Part shown: one piece after another, positions 26,492-35,707 of the stretch | How the letters are laid out: every line of letters begins with the position of its first letter | Position numbering within the stretch: the first letter of the stretch is position 1 | Source: an uncultured candidate division Zixibacteria bacterium | GTDB lineage: Bacteria > Zixibacteria > MSB-5A5 > SM1-73 | Assembly: GCA_903908285.1 (NCBI GenBank) | Contig: CAIVRH010000017.1 | Span: 1-59,146, forward strand | DNA length: 59,146 nt | Direction: 5' to 3' | Made by a program: the position numbers and the translations under genes | Notes under the pieces: generated by a model | The model's input: the letters and a program-made list of their open reading frames with translations, nothing else | What the model was told of the DNA's origin: nothing | Databases searched by the model: none

Positions 26492-27553
26492 ATGGCTGAA
26501 CTTCCGGAAATCGGCAAAATCTCCGCACAGATTTTCGAAGAGTTGATCTATCCGCGACTCGGGGCAAAAAACAAATCCGTTCTCGTCGGTCCCAAGCAGG
26601 GGACCGATTGCGGGATCATCGAAATCGGTGATAAAGCAGTATCCATAACCACCGATCCGGTCTTCATCGTACCCGAATACGGCTGGGAGGAGGCGGCCTG
26701 GTTTGCCATCCACATACTTCTTTCCGATTCTGCCACCAGTGGGCTGAAACCCGCTTACTTGTCCATTGATTTAAATCTTCCCATGGAGATGAACAAAGGG
26801 CAGCTGGAAATTACCTGGGATGTCATACACCGGGAATGCGAAAAATACGGCGTATCCGTAGTTTGTGGTCATACCGCCCGGTACGAGAATTGCCACTATC
26901 CCATGGTGGGGGGAGCTACAGTCATAGGAGTGGGGGAGAAAAATGAGTATGTAACCCCGCAGTTTATAAAACCCGGTGATAAGATTATTATAACCAAAGG
27001 TCCAGCAATAGAAGCCACCGGCATATTGGCAACTATGTTTCCCAAACTTATAGAAAAAGAGTTCGGAGCTGAGTTTGCTAAGATGACAAAAAAAGTATTC
27101 TGGAGAATGTCCGTGGTGGAGGATGCATTGGCGGCGGTAAGCGTCGGAGTCAGAGAAGATGGCGTTACTGCCATGCATGATGCCACTGAGTGTGGAATAT
27201 GGGGTGCCTTGCATGAACTGGCACAAGCGTCAGGCGTTGGCGTCAGAGTGGAAAAAGAAAAAATCGTAGTAGGGGCTTGTGTCGAAGAGGTTTGTAAATA
27301 TTTTAAAATAGATCCTTATGCTTCCATCAGCGAAGGGACTTTGATCATCGCCTGCAAGGGAAATAAAACTGATCAAATCATCAAAGCGCTTTCTAACAAA
27401 AATATTTCATCATCTGTGGTGGGCGAGTTTACTCGCCCAGAACTGGGGATGATACTTATCGAAGGAGGAAAAGAGCGGGAGTTAAAACATCCGATCGTGG
27501 ATCCTTTCTGGAGAGCGTTTTATGATGCACTGAAGAAATATTCAGCTCCATGA
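26492..27553 (+). CDS. AIR synthase (PurM/HypE/ThiL superfamily)-like protein
   Basis: A 353-residue two-domain ATP-binding protein of the PurM superfamily. The N-terminal AIRS part has QGTDCGIIEIGDKAVSITTD (36-55) and the ACGHT-like loop VVCGHTARYE (about 123-132), followed by PMVGGATVIGVG. The C-terminal AIRS_C part starts near IKPGDKIIITKGPAIEATG and has SISEGTLIIAC. The exact substrate is not clear. Superfamily members make AIR (PurM), phosphorylate thiamine phosphate (ThiL) or act in hydrogenase (HypE) and selenophosphate metabolism. Its position behind a TPP riboswitch favours a thiamine-related role, since AIR is the precursor of the pyrimidine moiety and ThiL makes TPP. ATG 26492 with GGAGG was chosen over TTG 26480. 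Confidence 0.8.
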   Translation: MAELPEIGKISAQIFEELIYPRLGAKNKSVLVGPKQGTDCGIIEIGDKAVSITTDPVFIVPEYGWEEAAWFAIHILLSDSATSGLKPAYLSIDLNLPMEMNKGQLEITWDVIHRECEKYGVSVVCGHTARYENCHYPMVGGATVIGVGEKNEYVTPQFIKPGDKIIITKGPAIEATGILATMFPKLIEKEFGAEFAKMTKKVFWRMSVVEDALAAVSVGVREDGVTAMHDATECGIWGALHELAQASGVGVRVEKEKIVVGACVEEVCKYFKIDPYASISEGTLIIACKGNKTDQIIKALSNKNISSSVVGEFTRPELGMILIEGGKERELKHPIVDPFWRAFYDALKKYSAP

Positions 27554-27891
27554 CGAAAAGCGGAAAAAGATTGTCCGCCGTCCGCCACAAAAGAAAAGGA
27601 AGATGGAAGAAGGAAAAAGGAAATAAAACAAATGACGGATGACTGATAACGAATGACGGATAATAGTTAAGGATAAAGTCTCTTCCAACTCGTTACAGAC
27701 TAAATGAATATGCATTTCAGGGGTGAAGCCCTTCTGTTTAATCAATCAGGCGGGGTTTCATTGAGAGACACAGGAGTTGTTAAAAAAGAGTACCCGTTTA
27801 TTTGTGAAAAATCAAACAAACAGGATGAATGTTGTCGTATTTAGAGGTGAGCTTGATTCAATAAGACATCTTTTATACCGAAGAACATTGT
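27554..27891. other. Heptamer-repeat spacer before the metal-efflux operon
   Basis: Positions 27572-27665 are 7-bp periodic with the same word order as the block upstream of the AIR-synthase-like gene: gtccgcc, gtccgcc, then aaaagga-like words, then aatgacg, gatgact, gataacg, aatgacg. The rest (27666-27891) shows no gene and no confident promoter. TTGATT (about 27851) with TATACC (about 27872) is a weak candidate. Confidence 0.6.
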
Positions 27892-28311
27892 ATGGGAAAT
27901 TTTTTGAGAACATCAACTAAAATAATATCTATTCTTTTAATCAGCGTTTTGCTGATTATCCCCTTATCTGCACAGGCATGTTCGATGGATCCGAGACTGG
28001 GTCAGGGGATGGAAAAATCACCTGACGAATGTTGCGGATGCTGTAACCAATCATCAACAGTCTCGTCATCCGGTTCCGCAGATCGGAATGAATGCCCTTG
28101 CGGAATCAAGGAAAAACAAGCAGAGGAAAATTCACCGGCTGTCATTGTCTCTTATGATGATAATAAGACCGAAGCATATTTGGTAGCAGGAGAGCATGAA
28201 CTTTTGAACGCCGATACTTTCATTCGGCAAACCTGTTTGCGTTCCCACACTTTTTACCTCCCCAGCCGGGATCATCCCCTTTATATTCTTAACTCAACTT
28301 TTCTCATTTAG
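27892..28311 (+). CDS. Small secreted Cys-rich protein, first gene of the metal-efflux cluster
   Basis: A 139-residue protein with a signal peptide (about 1-29, ending SAQA). The mature part begins with Cys and carries a dense cysteine cluster (CCGCC near 47-51), another pair in ECPCG, and a His/Cys-containing end (CLRSHTFYLPSRDH). No named family was recognised. Its place directly ahead of a CusCBA-type pump and its ligand-rich sequence suggest a periplasmic metal-binding or sensing role, which is inference. The ribosome binding site is weak. The 147-nt gap to the next gene has AGGAGG just before the cusC-like start. Confidence 0.65.
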   Translation: MGNFLRTSTKIISILLISVLLIIPLSAQACSMDPRLGQGMEKSPDECCGCCNQSSTVSSSGSADRNECPCGIKEKQAEENSPAVIVSYDDNKTEAYLVAGEHELLNADTFIRQTCLRSHTFYLPSRDHPLYILNSTFLI

Positions 28312-28458
28312 GCTCTAAAGTAAAATCAGAAGAAATTAATTAGTTGCTCCTTACAGAGTAGAACTATATCTTTGCTTTGTCAAAAGTGACTACCCTCGGC
28401 AATTAATTGACTGCCTCTTTTGGTGCGGATTTTACTTCTTTTACTTTAGGAGGTCAAA

Positions 28459-29739
28459 TTGAGAACAATTCTACTTGGATGTGGGCTGGTAATCTGCCTG
28501 ATTTTGGTTACTCTATTAGCAAATGAGAGTTCTGCTCAGGAATTAGTCTTGGATTCTCTGATGGCAGAAGCAATAAGAGCCAACCCAGACCTGAAAGCAG
28601 CGGAACTTCGCTACAAAACTTTCGAAACTCAAGTTCCGCAAGCCGGCTCTCTGCCCAACCCGATGTTCCAAGCCACCCTGGTGAATGTTTCCACCAAATC
28701 CTGGAAATTGGGGAAAATGCCGATGAGCGGAACCGAATATATGCTTTCCCAGACCTTTCCTTTTCCCGGAAAGCTGGGATTGGCAAAAAAGTCATCAAGA
28801 AATATGGCACAGCAATCCAGGGAAGACTATCAAGCTGCCAAGAACTTCATTTTAAGTGAACTGAAACAGAATTACTATCAGCTCTACCAACTTCAGAAAT
28901 CCATCGAGATTGCCAGGAAGAACAAGCAACTGCTGGAGGATTTTGCCAACATAGCTTCCACCCGTTATTCGGTTGGCGAGGGTCTGCAGCAGGACGTTCT
29001 CAAAGCCCAGGTGGAGGTCTCGAAGATGATGGATGAGCTTATCTCCATGGAGGAGATGAGAAAAGGCACCCAGGCCAAAATAAACGTACTGCTTGCCCGA
29101 AATCCTCAAGATTCGCTGGGTGAAACAGCAGAGCTGGTTTTTCAAAAAGTGAATTACTCCGAGGATGAATTGCAGGGTCTGGCCGCGCAAAATAATCCGG
29201 GTTTGAAAGGGATGGAATTTGAGATAAATGCGTCTGAAGCTGAATATAAAATGGCCCGGAGGGACTATTGGCCCGATTTGACCTTATCCTTGAGTTACCT
29301 GCGCATGAAGATCGATCCGACCATGGACCCCGCAGCGGAACGGAATTTCGTTTCCGCCTCTGCCGGGTTGGAGCTTCCTCTTTATTTCTGGTCCAAGCAG
29401 AAGAAAAAAGTTACGGAGAAAAACTATGACCTGAAATCCTCCCGGCAGAAATATGAAGGAATGAAGAACGATCTAAAATTCATGGTGTCGGAACAATTTT
29501 ACTCCTTGAATAAATACCAGGAACAAATCGAGCTTTACCGGACCTCGATTCTACCTTTGGCCCGATCCTCATTGGAGTCGGCTCAAACCGGTTACCAGGT
29601 GGGCAAGATAGATTTCATGGCGCTATTGGATAATCAGATGACCCTGTATAATTACGAGATCGGATACTACCTGGCTTTAAGTTCCTATTTCCAAACGGTG
29701 ACGAAATTGGAAGAGGTGGTGGGTAAACCACTGTTCTAA
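28459..29739 (+). CDS. cusC: Outer-membrane efflux protein, TolC/CusC/CzcC type
   Basis: A 426-residue outer-membrane channel with a TTG start behind TTTAGGAGG. The signal peptide (about 1-24) is followed by two OEP repeats: the first with LDSLMAEAIRANPDLKAAELR, the second starting near YSEDELQGLAAQNNPGLKG. Long helices rich in Gln, Lys and Glu (about 110-185 and 300-360) form the periplasmic tunnel. It precedes the adaptor gene by 17 nt in an operon with the RND pump. The symbol is by family analogy: CusC and CzcC cannot be separated by eye. Confidence 0.9.
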   Translation: MRTILLGCGLVICLILVTLLANESSAQELVLDSLMAEAIRANPDLKAAELRYKTFETQVPQAGSLPNPMFQATLVNVSTKSWKLGKMPMSGTEYMLSQTFPFPGKLGLAKKSSRNMAQQSREDYQAAKNFILSELKQNYYQLYQLQKSIEIARKNKQLLEDFANIASTRYSVGEGLQQDVLKAQVEVSKMMDELISMEEMRKGTQAKINVLLARNPQDSLGETAELVFQKVNYSEDELQGLAAQNNPGLKGMEFEINASEAEYKMARRDYWPDLTLSLSYLRMKIDPTMDPAAERNFVSASAGLELPLYFWSKQKKKVTEKNYDLKSSRQKYEGMKNDLKFMVSEQFYSLNKYQEQIELYRTSILPLARSSLESAQTGYQVGKIDFMALLDNQMTLYNYEIGYYLALSSYFQTVTKLEEVVGKPLF

Positions 29740-29756
29740 ATATAGGAGAGTAAGAT

Positions 29757-31526
29757 ATGTCAGAGAAAAAATCAAATTGGACAATAATAATTGTGTTGAT
29801 AATTGCCGCCTTAGGGATTGGTCTTATAGGAGGTCTCTGGATAGGAAAGAAGTCTCCGGGAGAAGAGAATGAAGCAGCCAACCAACAGGCTTCTGCCAAG
29901 CAGCTCTATTCCTGCGGGATGCACCCACAGATCATTCAGGAGGGGCCGGGGAACTGCCCCATCTGCGGAATGAAACTTACACCGGTCAAAGGGACTTCTG
30001 TGAGTGCCGAGGCTAAGCCGACCGGCGAAAGGAAGATCAAATACTGGAAATCGTCCATGGACCCGACCTATGTTTCCGACAAACCGGGAAAGGATCAAAT
30101 GGGGATGGACTTGGTTCCGGTCTACGAAGATCAAGTTCAGCAAGGGGCGATCAGCATCGATCCGAGTACGGTGCAGAACATGGGAGTACGAACCGCCATG
30201 GTGGAGGAGAAGGAGTTATCCCGCACTATTCGCACAGTAGGGACCATCGACTACAATGAGGAGCTTTTGTATTCGGTTAACACTAAAATCTCCGGCTGGA
30301 TCGAAAAACTGTACGTGGAAAATACCGGAGATCCGGTGATAAAAGGACAGCCGCTTCTGGAAATCTATGCACCGGAGTTGGTCAGCACCCAGCAGGAGTA
30401 TCTTACCGCACTTAAGAATTTTCAGCAGCTGAAGGATTCCCCGTATCCGGAAACCAGAAATGGAGCGGAGGAGTTGCTTTTATCCACCAAGCAAAGGCTA
30501 TTGTACTGGGACATCAGTGAAGAGCAAATCGACAATCTGGAAAAGAGCGGAGAAGTTAAGAAAACAATGACTCTCTATTCACCGGCTACAGGAATTGTAA
30601 CCGAAAAGAACGTGACTGCAGGAGCTTCAGTTGATATGGGAAGTGAATTATACAAGATCGCGGATTTGTCCACAGTCTGGATACAAGCACAAATATATGA
30701 ATATGAGTTACCCTATATAAAAATGGGTCAGACTGCACGCATTGAATTGTCTTACTTCCCCGGTGAAATGTTCGAGGGTAAAATCTCATACATTTATCCT
30801 TATATAAATGAAATGACCAGAGACATAAAGGTGAGAATCGAGCTTCCCAATCCCGATTTAGCATTCAAGCCCCAGATGTACGCCAATGTAACCATCGCTT
30901 CGGATTTACCGGGGAAAAGGCTGGTAATTCCGGAGGAGGCGGTGATACACACGGGGAAGAGGGATATCGTGTTCGTGGATGCCGGCGGGGGTAAGTATTC
31001 TCCCCGCGAAGTGATCACCGGAGTTTCGGGTGAAGGGAATGTGGTGGAGATCAAACAGGGGCTGATGCCCGATGAGATGGTGGTGGTTTCAGCCCAGTTT
31101 ATGCTGGACTCGGAAAGCAAAACTCAAGAAGCGATCCAGAAAATGCTCAAAAACAGAGACCGGGAGCTAGGGTCCAGGGTCCAGGAATCAGGGGCAAGGG
31201 TCAAGGATCAAGGATCGAATACCACAACCCCATCGCCAACATCCGAAATGCAGAAACAGGAGGAACATAAACTCAGCAATATGAACATGACACCGGATAA
31301 AAAGGTAAATTCAGCCAAAGAAGTGTACACCTGTCCGATGGATGAACATGGTCATGTACTTCAGATCGGCCCCGGAAATTGTCCCGAATGCGGGATGAAG
31401 CTGGTTCAAATCACCAAGACCGGAAGAAAGGTTTATACCTGTCCCATGGAAGAACATCATAACGTCCTATCAGATAAACCGGGGAAGTGTCCGGAGTGCG
31501 GGATGGAATTGGTACCGCTTAAATAA
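29757..31526 (+). CDS. cusB: RND periplasmic adaptor (CusB/CzcB type) with four heavy-metal-binding domains
   Basis: A 589-residue membrane-fusion protein. After an N-terminal membrane anchor (9-29) comes a YHS-like heavy-metal-binding domain (50-77, CGMHP...CPICGM). A second, degenerate copy (96-124) has lost its cysteines but keeps the methionines (SSMDP, MGMDLVP). The adaptor core (about 130-455) has the barrel-sandwich motifs [21 protein letters not shown] and [18 protein letters not shown]. Two more metal domains end the protein (523-551 and 559-588). The linker at about 468-490 is encoded by a heptamer repeat array. Copper or silver is the likely substrate because of the Met/Cys-rich domains, but zinc or cobalt cannot be excluded. 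Confidence 0.93.
   Translation: MSEKKSNWTIIIVLIIAALGIGLIGGLWIGKKSPGEENEAANQQASAKQLYSCGMHPQIIQEGPGNCPICGMKLTPVKGTSVSAEAKPTGERKIKYWKSSMDPTYVSDKPGKDQMGMDLVPVYEDQVQQGAISIDPSTVQNMGVRTAMVEEKELSRTIRTVGTIDYNEELLYSVNTKISGWIEKLYVENTGDPVIKGQPLLEIYAPELVSTQQEYLTALKNFQQLKDSPYPETRNGAEELLLSTKQRLLYWDISEEQIDNLEKSGEVKKTMTLYSPATGIVTEKNVTAGASVDMGSELYKIADLSTVWIQAQIYEYELPYIKMGQTARIELSYFPGEMFEGKISYIYPYINEMTRDIKVRIELPNPDLAFKPQMYANVTIASDLPGKRLVIPEEAVIHTGKRDIVFVDAGGGKYSPREVITGVSGEGNVVEIKQGLMPDEMVVVSAQFMLDSESKTQEAIQKMLKNRDRELGSRVQESGARVKDQGSNTTTPSPTSEMQKQEEHKLSNMNMTPDKKVNSAKEVYTCPMDEHGHVLQIGPGNCPECGMKLVQITKTGRKVYTCPMEEHHNVLSDKPGKCPECGMELVPLK
31165..31222. repeat. Heptamer array inside the cusB reading frame
   Basis: Consecutive 7-bp words (agctagg, gtccagg, gtccagg, aatcagg, ggcaagg, gtcaagg, atcaagg, atcgaat) resemble the intergenic array at 5386-5441. 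Because 7 is not a multiple of 3, the words are read in rotating frames and code for a polar linker. Confidence 0.8.
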
Positions 31527-31550
31527 ACCTTACTTCCTGTTATCCCCTTC

Positions 31551-31603
31551 AGGGCGAACCCCTCTCTACTCTGTGGAGAGGGGGACTAAGGGGGAGAGGT
31601 TAT
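31551..31603. repeat. Dispersed hairpin element between cusB and cusA
   Basis: CCCCTCTC...GAGAGGGG-type inverted repeat (accccctctct-like arms around an actctgtggag centre). It belongs to the family also seen at 22016, 35645 and 39121. It fills most of the 90-nt spacer, which could lower expression of the downstream pump or stabilise the upstream mRNA. Confidence 0.65.
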
Positions 31604-31616
31604 TGGAGAAAATGTT

Positions 31617-34600
31617 ATGATAGAACAAGTAATCGAATACTCGGTTAAGAATAAATTCCTTGTGATCCTATTTACCGCAGTGGTGGTAGTGGTTGGCATC
31701 TATTGTTTGCTGAACATAAAATTGGATGCCATTCCGGATTTATCCGATGTTCAGGTCATCATCAAAACCGATTACCCCGGACAGGCACCTCAGATAGTAG
31801 AGGATCAGGTAACTTATCCTTTGACCACCGCCATGTTGGGGGTCCCTCGGGCAAAGGTGGTACGGGGATATTCCTTTTTCGACTATTCACTGGTATTCGT
31901 GATCTTTGAAGAAGGAACGGATCTATACTGGGCGCGTTCAAGGGTTTTAGAATACCTCAATTCTGCCCAAGGGAGGTTACCTCTGGGCGTGAATCCCCAA
32001 CTGGGACCGGATGCCACCAGCGTGGGTTGGGTCTATGAATACACGGTTGAGGATACCACGGGGAAATACGATTTGTCCGATCTGCGTACGGTCCAGGACT
32101 GGTATCTGAAATATCAGCTCACCACTGTGCCGGGGGTGGCAGAAGTGGCTTCGGTGGGTGGATTTGTCAAACAGTATCAGGTCGAAGTCGACCCGGCCAA
32201 GCTTTTGGCATATCACATCCCCATCACCCAGGTCAAAGAGGCGATAGCTAAATCCAACAGCGATGTGGGTGGAGGGGTGATCGAGATGGGGGAGACGGAG
32301 TTCATGGTGCGGGGATTGGGATATATCAAAGGCCGGGAGGATATCAGGAATGTTGTATTGGGGGCGAGTGATGCCGGCACTCCGATCCTGGTTAAGGACG
32401 TGGCCAACGTGGAGATCGGTCCCGAGATGAGGAGAGGTTTGACCGAAAAGAACGGCCAGGGGGAGGTGGTGGGAGGGATCGTGGTGATGCGATTCGGGGA
32501 AAACGCATTGAAGACCATCAAAGATGTGAAAGCGAAAATGGAAGAGTTGAAACCGGGACTCCCATCCGGGGTGGTGATCAGGCCGGCTTACGATCGCTCG
32601 GAATTGATCCACGCATCCATCAAGACCCTTTCGGATGCTTTGATTCAGGAACTGATCATCGTTGCCATTTTCATCATGATCTTTTTAGTGCATATCCGCA
32701 GTTCCATGGTATCCATTTTCGTCCTGCCGACTGCAGTCTTAGTCAGTTTCATCATCATGTACGTCCAGGGTATCAACGCCAATATCATGTCTTTAGCCGG
32801 CATCATCCTGGCCATCGGGGCTTTGGTGGATTCCTCCATGGTGATGGTGGAGAACACCCATAAACATATAGAGAAATACCAAGGCCAAAACATCCAACTG
32901 AGCTTGATGTCGTCAAAAGAACGATGGGCGATTACCACGGAAGCTGCCAAGGAAGTAGGACCATCCCTTTTCTACTCCATGATTATAACCACGGTAGCTT
33001 TTGTCCCCATCTTTTTGTTGGAGGAGCAGGAAGGTCGACTTTTTAAACCGTTGGCTTTCACCAAAAGCTATGCCATGTTGGCCGGGGCGCTGCTTTCCAT
33101 AACCATAGTCCCGGTGTTGATGGGGTATTGGATTCGGGGCAAGATAAGGTCCGAAGAACAAAATCCGATAAGCAGATTTCTCCACAAAATTTACCACCCG
33201 GTCATCACCTTTGTTCTGAACCATCGTTTCGGGGTTATCGCTACGGCTTTGGTTTTGATGGGATTGACTTTGATACCGGTATTGAAGATCGGCAGCGAAT
33301 TTATGCCCCCGTTATATGAAGGGGACCTGCTTTATATGCCTACCACTTTTCCGGGTATATCCATTGCCAAAGCCAAGGAGATCTTGCAGCAAACCGACAA
33401 GATCATCAGTGCTTTCCCGGAGGTGGAGACGGTCTTCGGAAAAATCGGCAGAGCCGAGACGGCCACGGATCCGGCTCCCTTGATGATGATCGAGACCACC
33501 ATAAAGCTCAAACCGGAAAAACAGTGGCGATCTGGGATGACTCCGGATAAACTGGTGGACGAGATGAACCGGGCCATCCAGTTCCCCGGTTTGACAAATG
33601 CCTGGACCATGCCGATCAAGACCCGAATCGACATGCTGTCCACCGGAATCAAGACTCCGGTGGGGATAAAGATCATGGGCGATAATTTAGACAGCCTGAC
33701 CGCTATTGGCGAGCGAATCGAGGGTTCGATCAGAAAAGTAAAGGGGACTCTTTCGGTCTATGCCGAGCGGGTGGTGGGCGGTAATTACATAGATTATAAA
33801 ATCAAAAGGGAAGAGGCTTCCCGCTATGGTCTTACGGTTGGTGATATACAGGAGGTGATCATGTCTGCCCTGGGGGGGATGAACGTCACCCAAACGGTCG
33901 AAGGACTGAAGAGATATCCGGTCAACGTCCGTTATCCCCGGGAACTAAGAGATAACTTAGAAGACATAAAGAGACTTTTGATTCCCACTCCCACCGGCGC
34001 TCAGATACCGATAGTTCAGGTGGCTGATATACAGGTAGTGAAGGGGCCGGACAACATCAAAAGCGAAAATTCCCGCAGATCCGCCTGGGTGTATGTGGAC
34101 ATAAAAGGTATAGACGTTGGTACCTATGTGAAGCAGGCGAAGAAAGTGGTGGAAAGCGAAGTTAAGATGCCTGCCGGATACAACTTAGTCTGGAGCGGAC
34201 AATACGAGTACATGCTGCGAGTCCAGAAAAGGTTGATGATGATTGTTCCGTTGGTGGTCCTGGTAATTTTCTTCATCATGTATCACAATACCAAATCGCT
34301 AACCAAAACTTTCATAGTCTTTTTAGCGGTTCCGTTTTCTCTAATAGGAGCCTTCTGGTTCTTATATTTGTTGGGATACAACACCAGTATAGCGATCTGG
34401 GTAGGGATGATCGCCTTGGCCGGGGTGGATGCGGAAACCGGGGTAGTAATGCTCTTGTTTTTGGATTTAGCTTACCATGATAGAGTAAAAGCCAACGCCA
34501 TGCGCACCAAGGAGGATTTAAGACAGGCAATCCACTATGGAGCAGTGAAGAGAATCCGGCCCAAGCTGATGACCGTAGGAACCGATATGGTCGGACTCTT

Positions 34601-34793
34601 GCCGGTGATGTGGGCAACCGGCATCGGCTCGGATGTAGCTAAAAGAATTGCCGCCCCCTATTTTGGTGGATTATTTACTTCGTTTCTTTTGGAGCTTTTG
34701 GTCTACCCGGTGATCTTTTATATCTGGCATGGCCGGAAATTACCGGAGGGAGAGGCAACCAGTTTTTCCGCAGAGGTAAAAATTCAAACATAG
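31617..34793 (+). CDS. cusA: Heavy-metal efflux RND transporter (CusA/CzcA family)
   Basis: A 1058-residue inner-membrane proton antiporter with the 12-helix RND plan and two large periplasmic loops. It starts MIEQVIEYSVKNKFLVIL and has LDAIPDLSDVQVIIKTDYPG (36-55), typical of HME-RND pumps. The TM4 proton-relay region is AIGALVDSSMVMVENTHK (about 401-418). TM10 has AGVDAETGVVMLLFLD, close to CusA. Several periplasmic methionines are present, but I could not place the CusA three-Met relay reliably. It is the third gene of the operon, after the channel and the adaptor. Confidence 0.95.
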   Translation: MIEQVIEYSVKNKFLVILFTAVVVVVGIYCLLNIKLDAIPDLSDVQVIIKTDYPGQAPQIVEDQVTYPLTTAMLGVPRAKVVRGYSFFDYSLVFVIFEEGTDLYWARSRVLEYLNSAQGRLPLGVNPQLGPDATSVGWVYEYTVEDTTGKYDLSDLRTVQDWYLKYQLTTVPGVAEVASVGGFVKQYQVEVDPAKLLAYHIPITQVKEAIAKSNSDVGGGVIEMGETEFMVRGLGYIKGREDIRNVVLGASDAGTPILVKDVANVEIGPEMRRGLTEKNGQGEVVGGIVVMRFGENALKTIKDVKAKMEELKPGLPSGVVIRPAYDRSELIHASIKTLSDALIQELIIVAIFIMIFLVHIRSSMVSIFVLPTAVLVSFIIMYVQGINANIMSLAGIILAIGALVDSSMVMVENTHKHIEKYQGQNIQLSLMSSKERWAITTEAAKEVGPSLFYSMIITTVAFVPIFLLEEQEGRLFKPLAFTKSYAMLAGALLSITIVPVLMGYWIRGKIRSEEQNPISRFLHKIYHPVITFVLNHRFGVIATALVLMGLTLIPVLKIGSEFMPPLYEGDLLYMPTTFPGISIAKAKEILQQTDKIISAFPEVETVFGKIGRAETATDPAPLMMIETTIKLKPEKQWRSGMTPDKLVDEMNRAIQFPGLTNAWTMPIKTRIDMLSTGIKTPVGIKIMGDNLDSLTAIGERIEGSIRKVKGTLSVYAERVVGGNYIDYKIKREEASRYGLTVGDIQEVIMSALGGMNVTQTVEGLKRYPVNVRYPRELRDNLEDIKRLLIPTPTGAQIPIVQVADIQVVKGPDNIKSENSRRSAWVYVDIKGIDVGTYVKQAKKVVESEVKMPAGYNLVWSGQYEYMLRVQKRLMMIVPLVVLVIFFIMYHNTKSLTKTFIVFLAVPFSLIGAFWFLYLLGYNTSIAIWVGMIALAGVDAETGVVMLLFLDLAYHDRVKANAMRTKEDLRQAIHYGAVKRIRPKLMTVGTDMVGLLPVMWATGIGSDVAKRIAAPYFGGLFTSFLLELLVYPVIFYIWHGRKLPEGEATSFSAEVKIQT

Positions 34794-34909
34794 ATTCCAT
34801 GAGAAAAGCAAATTATAACATATCTGACTTCCGTAGAAGCTTTGTTTGGGAATTCTTAGGGGCAAGTAGTTAGTCTGTTTAAAATATGCAACAAAACAAA
34901 GGAGGAAAG

Positions 34910-35584
34910 ATGCTTTACCCATTAAACCAAAGACGTCAGGTCTTTTTCGCGGGGCTGTTGGGGACGTTGGTTTTGATCCTTTTGTTCGGATTTATTAATA
35001 CTTCAATCTCGGTGGCCGGGTGCAAGAAAACTTGTGCAATGGCAGCGAGTGAGAAGGGCTGCCCGATGGCGGCGAAAGCGACAGCTGAAACGGGAACACA
35101 AACGGCAGTTCCGGGTTTGGATACTTTTAAGAAGCAAGCAATGTATACTTGTCCTATGCATCCTGAGGTTAGGGAGAAGAAAGCGGGCAAGTGCCCCCAA
35201 TGTGGAATGGCTTTGGTTAAAGAGGATTTTTACCAGGTCTATACCTGTCCCAAAAAGGAATGCCCTAAGATTTCGGCAAAACCGGATAAATGCTGTGGCA
35301 AGGATTTAAAGATGACCATGATGAGTGAAAAAGAGTACTATGACTATGCCCAGGTCAAAGCGGAATACTTTTGCCCTATGGATTCGGGTGTGGTGTCGGA
35401 CCAACCCGGTAAATGCCCCAAGTGCGGGATGAATTTGGAAAAGAGGACCGTATCTATGGTCAAAGATCAACCTGCAGATACACAGGTTTACGTTTGTCCC
35501 ATGCACCCGGATGTAACCTCTGATAAACCGGGGACCTGTTCAAAATGCGGAATGAAATTAACCGAGAAGAAGACAACTAAATAG
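34910..35584 (+). CDS. Periplasmic protein with four tandem heavy-metal-binding domains
   Basis: A 224-residue protein with an N-terminal membrane or signal segment (about 11-30), then a Cys/Met stretch (CKKTCAMAAS, GCPMAA). Four repeats of the CPMHP...CPxCGM type follow at about 79-104, 111-136, 153-178 and 193-218; the second is divergent (CPKKECP...CCG). Such domains also occur in CusB-type adaptors and in copper ATPases. It follows the pump and may be a periplasmic metal sponge or chaperone that loads it. ATG 34910 is preceded by GGAGG at a good distance; ATG 34886 would place that site inside the gene. Confidence 0.85.
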   Translation: MLYPLNQRRQVFFAGLLGTLVLILLFGFINTSISVAGCKKTCAMAASEKGCPMAAKATAETGTQTAVPGLDTFKKQAMYTCPMHPEVREKKAGKCPQCGMALVKEDFYQVYTCPKKECPKISAKPDKCCGKDLKMTMMSEKEYYDYAQVKAEYFCPMDSGVVSDQPGKCPKCGMNLEKRTVSMVKDQPADTQVYVCPMHPDVTSDKPGTCSKCGMKLTEKKTTK

Positions 35585-35644
35585 AGTACATACTGTGGTT
35601 GGTGACGGATGCTGTCAACCATCCCCAGCAAATACTAATATAAT

Positions 35645-35688
35645 CCCCTCACCCTGTATCCCTCTCCCCAAAGGGGAGAGGGATATTT
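35645..35688. terminator. Hairpin element between convergent genes, possible terminator
   Basis: CCCTCTCCCC-AA-AGGGGAGAGGG with outer CCCCTCACC and a T-rich right flank. It belongs to the dispersed family described at 22016. Placed between the metal-domain gene and the convergent DUF169 gene, it could terminate the plus-strand transcript. Confidence 0.6.
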
Positions 35689-35707
35689 TATATAACTATT
35701 TTTCTTC

